From assembly GCA_030601705.1 (NCBI GenBank), contig JAUWBM010000011.1, positions 1-44,151 of the forward strand: a stretch of DNA of 44,151 nucleotides, read 5' to 3'. The DNA is from Thermoplasmatota archaeon. Lineage in GTDB: Archaea > Thermoplasmatota > E2 > DHVEG-1. The position numbers and the translations under genes were made by a program. This document shows positions 41,922-44,151 of the stretch, piece after piece. The notes beneath the pieces were generated by a model. That model worked only from the letters and a program-made list of their open reading frames with translations, was not told the origin of the DNA and did not search any database. How positions within the stretch are numbered: position 1 is the stretch's first letter; each line of letters starts with the position of its first letter.

Positions 41922-43223
41922 TTACATCTTATACATAACAAGACCAGAAAGCATCTTGGGTAGGAAATAGGTGGATTTCTGAGGCATGTGCTCGCCTGCA
42001 TCTGCTATTGCCTTTAATTCTTCTATCTTAGTGGCATTCATTAAAAACGAGAAGTCAAATTTTTCTTCTTCTACAAACTGTATTGCCTCACCGTCAACTC
42101 TCGTATATTTTACATGATCTTCAAGGTTTTTCTCATTGATGCCTAGTAACTTTTCCAAGATGATCTTGTGTAAAATGGAAACATCCAGTGTTCTCCAAGT
42201 TGAAGAGCGATCACCTGCAAGTTCGTCCATTGCCCTTTCGTCTTTTAATGTCAAGACATAGTATTTGTTTTTACAATACAATGCAAATTTATGTCTACCC
42301 TTTGTTTCTATGTCCTTCATAACGTTTTTTCCAATCTTGTCATACTCTTTACTTTTACTGTCTATTTCTTTTTCTTCAACAGTAAAATATTTGCCCAGTT
42401 TTTTAATAAGCTTTTCAGGATCAAGACCGGGCATTTTAAGTAGTCGATGTGTTGGTAAAATACTAAGTCCCTCATCAAACATGTTTGCAATAATAACCAT
42501 GCGGTAGTTGAACGGTGCGTCATCGTTATTGCCTGTCTTCTCTTTTAACTCGTTGGCATAATTAATCGCGGTCTGGTATCTATGATGTCCATCTGCAATA
42601 AACAAAATTTCATCTTTAAGCTTGTTTGTAATCATGGTGATAGTATCTTCGTCATAGAGTGCCCATAATTTATGAGTAAAACCATCATAACCTGTTACAT
42701 CTACAATGGGATCATCAAGAGCCACGTCCACTTTCCTTCTTATTACATCTTCTCTATCTATATACAGCAGCTGAATCGGCTCGAGATTTGCATGACAAGC
42801 GCGCATAAGATTTAATCGATCTGCCTTTGGTTTGGAAAGTGTTCTTTCATGCGCTTTTACAAGTTTATATTCAAGATCTAATTTCAGTAAAACAAAAAAT
42901 CCACTCATCGTTTTTGTTTCGTTGTTTATTGTATATTCAATTTTATAGGGGTAAATAGCATTTTTGTCTGATTCTAACAATATCGATTGTTTTTGCCATT
43001 CATCAAACAGTTCTTTAGCCCGAGTATATCTATTATTTTTTTCTGCATCATCTGGAAATTGTTTACCTAAAATTAGTTTTACAAAATTGTATGAATGTTT
43101 CTCATACAGTTCACTTTGCATCTTTTCAGATATAATATCATACGGTGGTGACGTTACATCATCAAGTTTACCTATCTTTTCTTTATTGTATGTTATACCT
43201 TTAAAAGGGGAAATTTTAACCAT
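41922..43223 (-). CDS. DUF1015 family protein
   Basis: A 433-aa cytosolic protein matching DUF1015 over its full length: ISPFKGITYN, SPPYDIISEKMQ, HERTLSKPKADRLNLMRA, the conserved ILFIADGHHRYQTAINY block near residue 213, and LPTHRLLK. The GHHRY histidines look catalytic or metal-binding. The family often sits near serine or one-carbon genes in bacteria, but its reaction is not established to my knowledge. GGGAGGT lies 7 nt before the ATG. It is convergent with nothing and stands alone. Confidence 0.9.
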   Translation of the reverse strand: MVKISPFKGITYNKEKIGKLDDVTSPPYDIISEKMQSELYEKHSYNFVKLILGKQFPDDAEKNNRYTRAKELFDEWQKQSILLESDKNAIYPYKIEYTINNETKTMSGFFVLLKLDLEYKLVKAHERTLSKPKADRLNLMRACHANLEPIQLLYIDREDVIRRKVDVALDDPIVDVTGYDGFTHKLWALYDEDTITMITNKLKDEILFIADGHHRYQTAINYANELKEKTGNNDDAPFNYRMVIIANMFDEGLSILPTHRLLKMPGLDPEKLIKKLGKYFTVEEKEIDSKSKEYDKIGKNVMKDIETKGRHKFALYCKNKYYVLTLKDERAMDELAGDRSSTWRTLDVSILHKIILEKLLGINEKNLEDHVKYTRVDGEAIQFVEEEKFDFSFLMNATKIEELKAIADAGEHMPQKSTYFLPKMLSGLVMYKM

Positions 43224-43513
43224 CTGGGTTACCTCCCTATTTTCGCTTTGGTATATGATGTACTATTAAAAATGTTGTTAAGGAAAGATATTTAATTTCT
43301 TAAAATAATTATTGCCAATTTTGTTTTTAGCCAGAAGAATTAATTGCAGTATGGATAACATGTCGACCTAAACGGGTGTATTATATCACATTTATTTTTA
43401 AAAGTTAGATGGGGAGAGCTCGACTGATTTTGATTTATTTTTATATTTTGAAATAAGAATTAGGAAGATTTAAATATATAGAATTATATAATAATAATTA
43501 CAATTAAAAAATA

Positions 43514-43939
43514 ATGGGGGCTCTATCAATGGAAATAATATTAAGAATCCTACTTGGTCTTGTTCTTGCTTTGATACTACATGAATTAACTCATTTAATT
43601 GTAATAATACATTATAAAATTCCGTTTAAAGCAATTATTATAACTAAATGGACCGCTATTGGATTTCTTGTTGATAATGAAAAGTATATTAATAATAAAA
43701 AAATACTAATTTTATTGCATTTCTCGCCTCTAATTTGGTGTTTAATGGTTGTAATAAATCCAACTGAACCTTTCCTTTTAATGTTCCCCTTAGTTAATAT
43801 ATTCGGAGGCGCGGGGGATATGTATTATTTCTTTAGAATGATATCATTACCACCCCAAAAAAGAATCGAATGGGCTAATAAAAGTGATGAAAAAATACTT
43901 AAATCAATTATCTGGAAGAAAGAAATTAAAGGGCAGTAA
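43514..43939 (+). CDS. Membrane zincin (DUF3267-like)
   Basis: A 141-aa membrane protein with an HELTH zinc motif (His23, Glu24, His27) inside the first hydrophobic helix (LGLVLALILHELTHLIVII), two more helices, and an acidic/basic tail. The build is that of DUF3267-type putative intramembrane metalloproteases; the distal metal ligand (candidate: Asp/Gly in FGGAGDMYYF) is uncertain. Start ATG 43514 or ATG 43529 (GGGGGC just before the second). A TTTAAATATATA box at 43469-43480 suggests the first. The remaining 212 nt to the window end contain no gene that I can see. Confidence 0.7.
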   Translation: MGALSMEIILRILLGLVLALILHELTHLIVIIHYKIPFKAIIITKWTAIGFLVDNEKYINNKKILILLHFSPLIWCLMVVINPTEPFLLMFPLVNIFGGAGDMYYFFRMISLPPQKRIEWANKSDEKILKSIIWKKEIKGQ

Positions 43940-44151
43940 TCAATTGTCCCTACATAAATTAGACATTCCTTAGAACTCTTTTTCTCTTTGTTGTTACCAA
44001 CCATTATCGATATTATAGTCAGCGACATAAGTAATTGGAAGGATTAAGATTGAAATCATGCCCTGATAAGAATCCCTTAATTTTCATTTGCATTTTTTCA
44101 ATGCTCTGAAAATATGTAGAATTAGTCACATTATGCCGTATAACTTTCCAA

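Overview
The window is archaeal and most likely from an uncultured Thermoplasmatota lineage (marine benthic group D or a relative). It holds sn-glycerol-1-phosphate dehydrogenase for archaeal lipids, archaeal DtdA, UPF0179, DUF63 and DUF6015 proteins, and an alkyltransferase-endonuclease V fusion of the kind known from Ferroplasma. Many genes look leaderless, with a TATA box about 25-30 nt before the ATG. The DNA is AT-rich with mostly short intergenic gaps. I found no rRNA, CRISPR array, prophage or replication origin. One insertion-sequence transposase is cut by the left edge.

Layout. 1-0.53 kb: truncated IS transposase. 0.67-5.3 kb: queuosine-precursor transporter, a 46-aa protein, D-aminoacyl-tRNA deacylase, AGT-EndoV repair fusion, MBL hydrolase and a PflX-type radical SAM protein. 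5.4-8.8 kb: two secreted surface proteins, one a seven-bladed propeller and one made of Ig/CarboxypepD-like repeats. 8.9-12.6 kb: a tight four-gene operon (lipoate ligase, PhzF, LeuA/homocitrate-synthase family, COG1856 radical SAM) that looks like lipoyl metabolism. 12.6-15 kb: divergent DUF63 membrane protein and egsA. 15.3-20.8 kb: secreted protein, UPF0179, lipoprotein, bacterial-type metK, DUF6015, a probable small RNA and an HD phosphohydrolase. 20.9-24.7 kb: a thiol-redox cluster with a divergent TrmB-like regulator. It has a glutaredoxin-like protein, a thioredoxin, a TlpA-like lipoprotein, a PGF-CTERM-like protein, a NapH-type membrane ferredoxin and a membrane-anchored protein with two CxxC motifs. 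25.3-32.9 kb: two PaaK/CapK-type adenylating enzymes around membrane and secreted proteins, then a cobalamin-type radical SAM protein and an exported thioredoxin-fold protein. 33-34.7 kb: small genes, a YgjP-like protease, and divergent tRNA-Leu(CAG) and tRNA-His(GTG). 34.9-36.6 kb: a seven-bladed FG-GAP-like secreted protein. 36.9-39.3 kb: PadR regulator plus an ABC exporter whose ATPase carries an N-terminal zinc ribbon. 39.8-44 kb: a small secreted protein, an Xre/DUF2178 module with an apparent operator, DUF1015 and a membrane zincin.

The strongest leads are the redox cluster, the lipoyl-type operon, a TATA-driven structured RNA at about 19.44 kb, and an upstream element shared by the two propeller-protein genes with a third orphan copy. 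Several exported-protein genes carry Shine-Dalgarno sites, whereas many cytosolic genes look leaderless. All family assignments come from reading motifs by eye; no database search was run.
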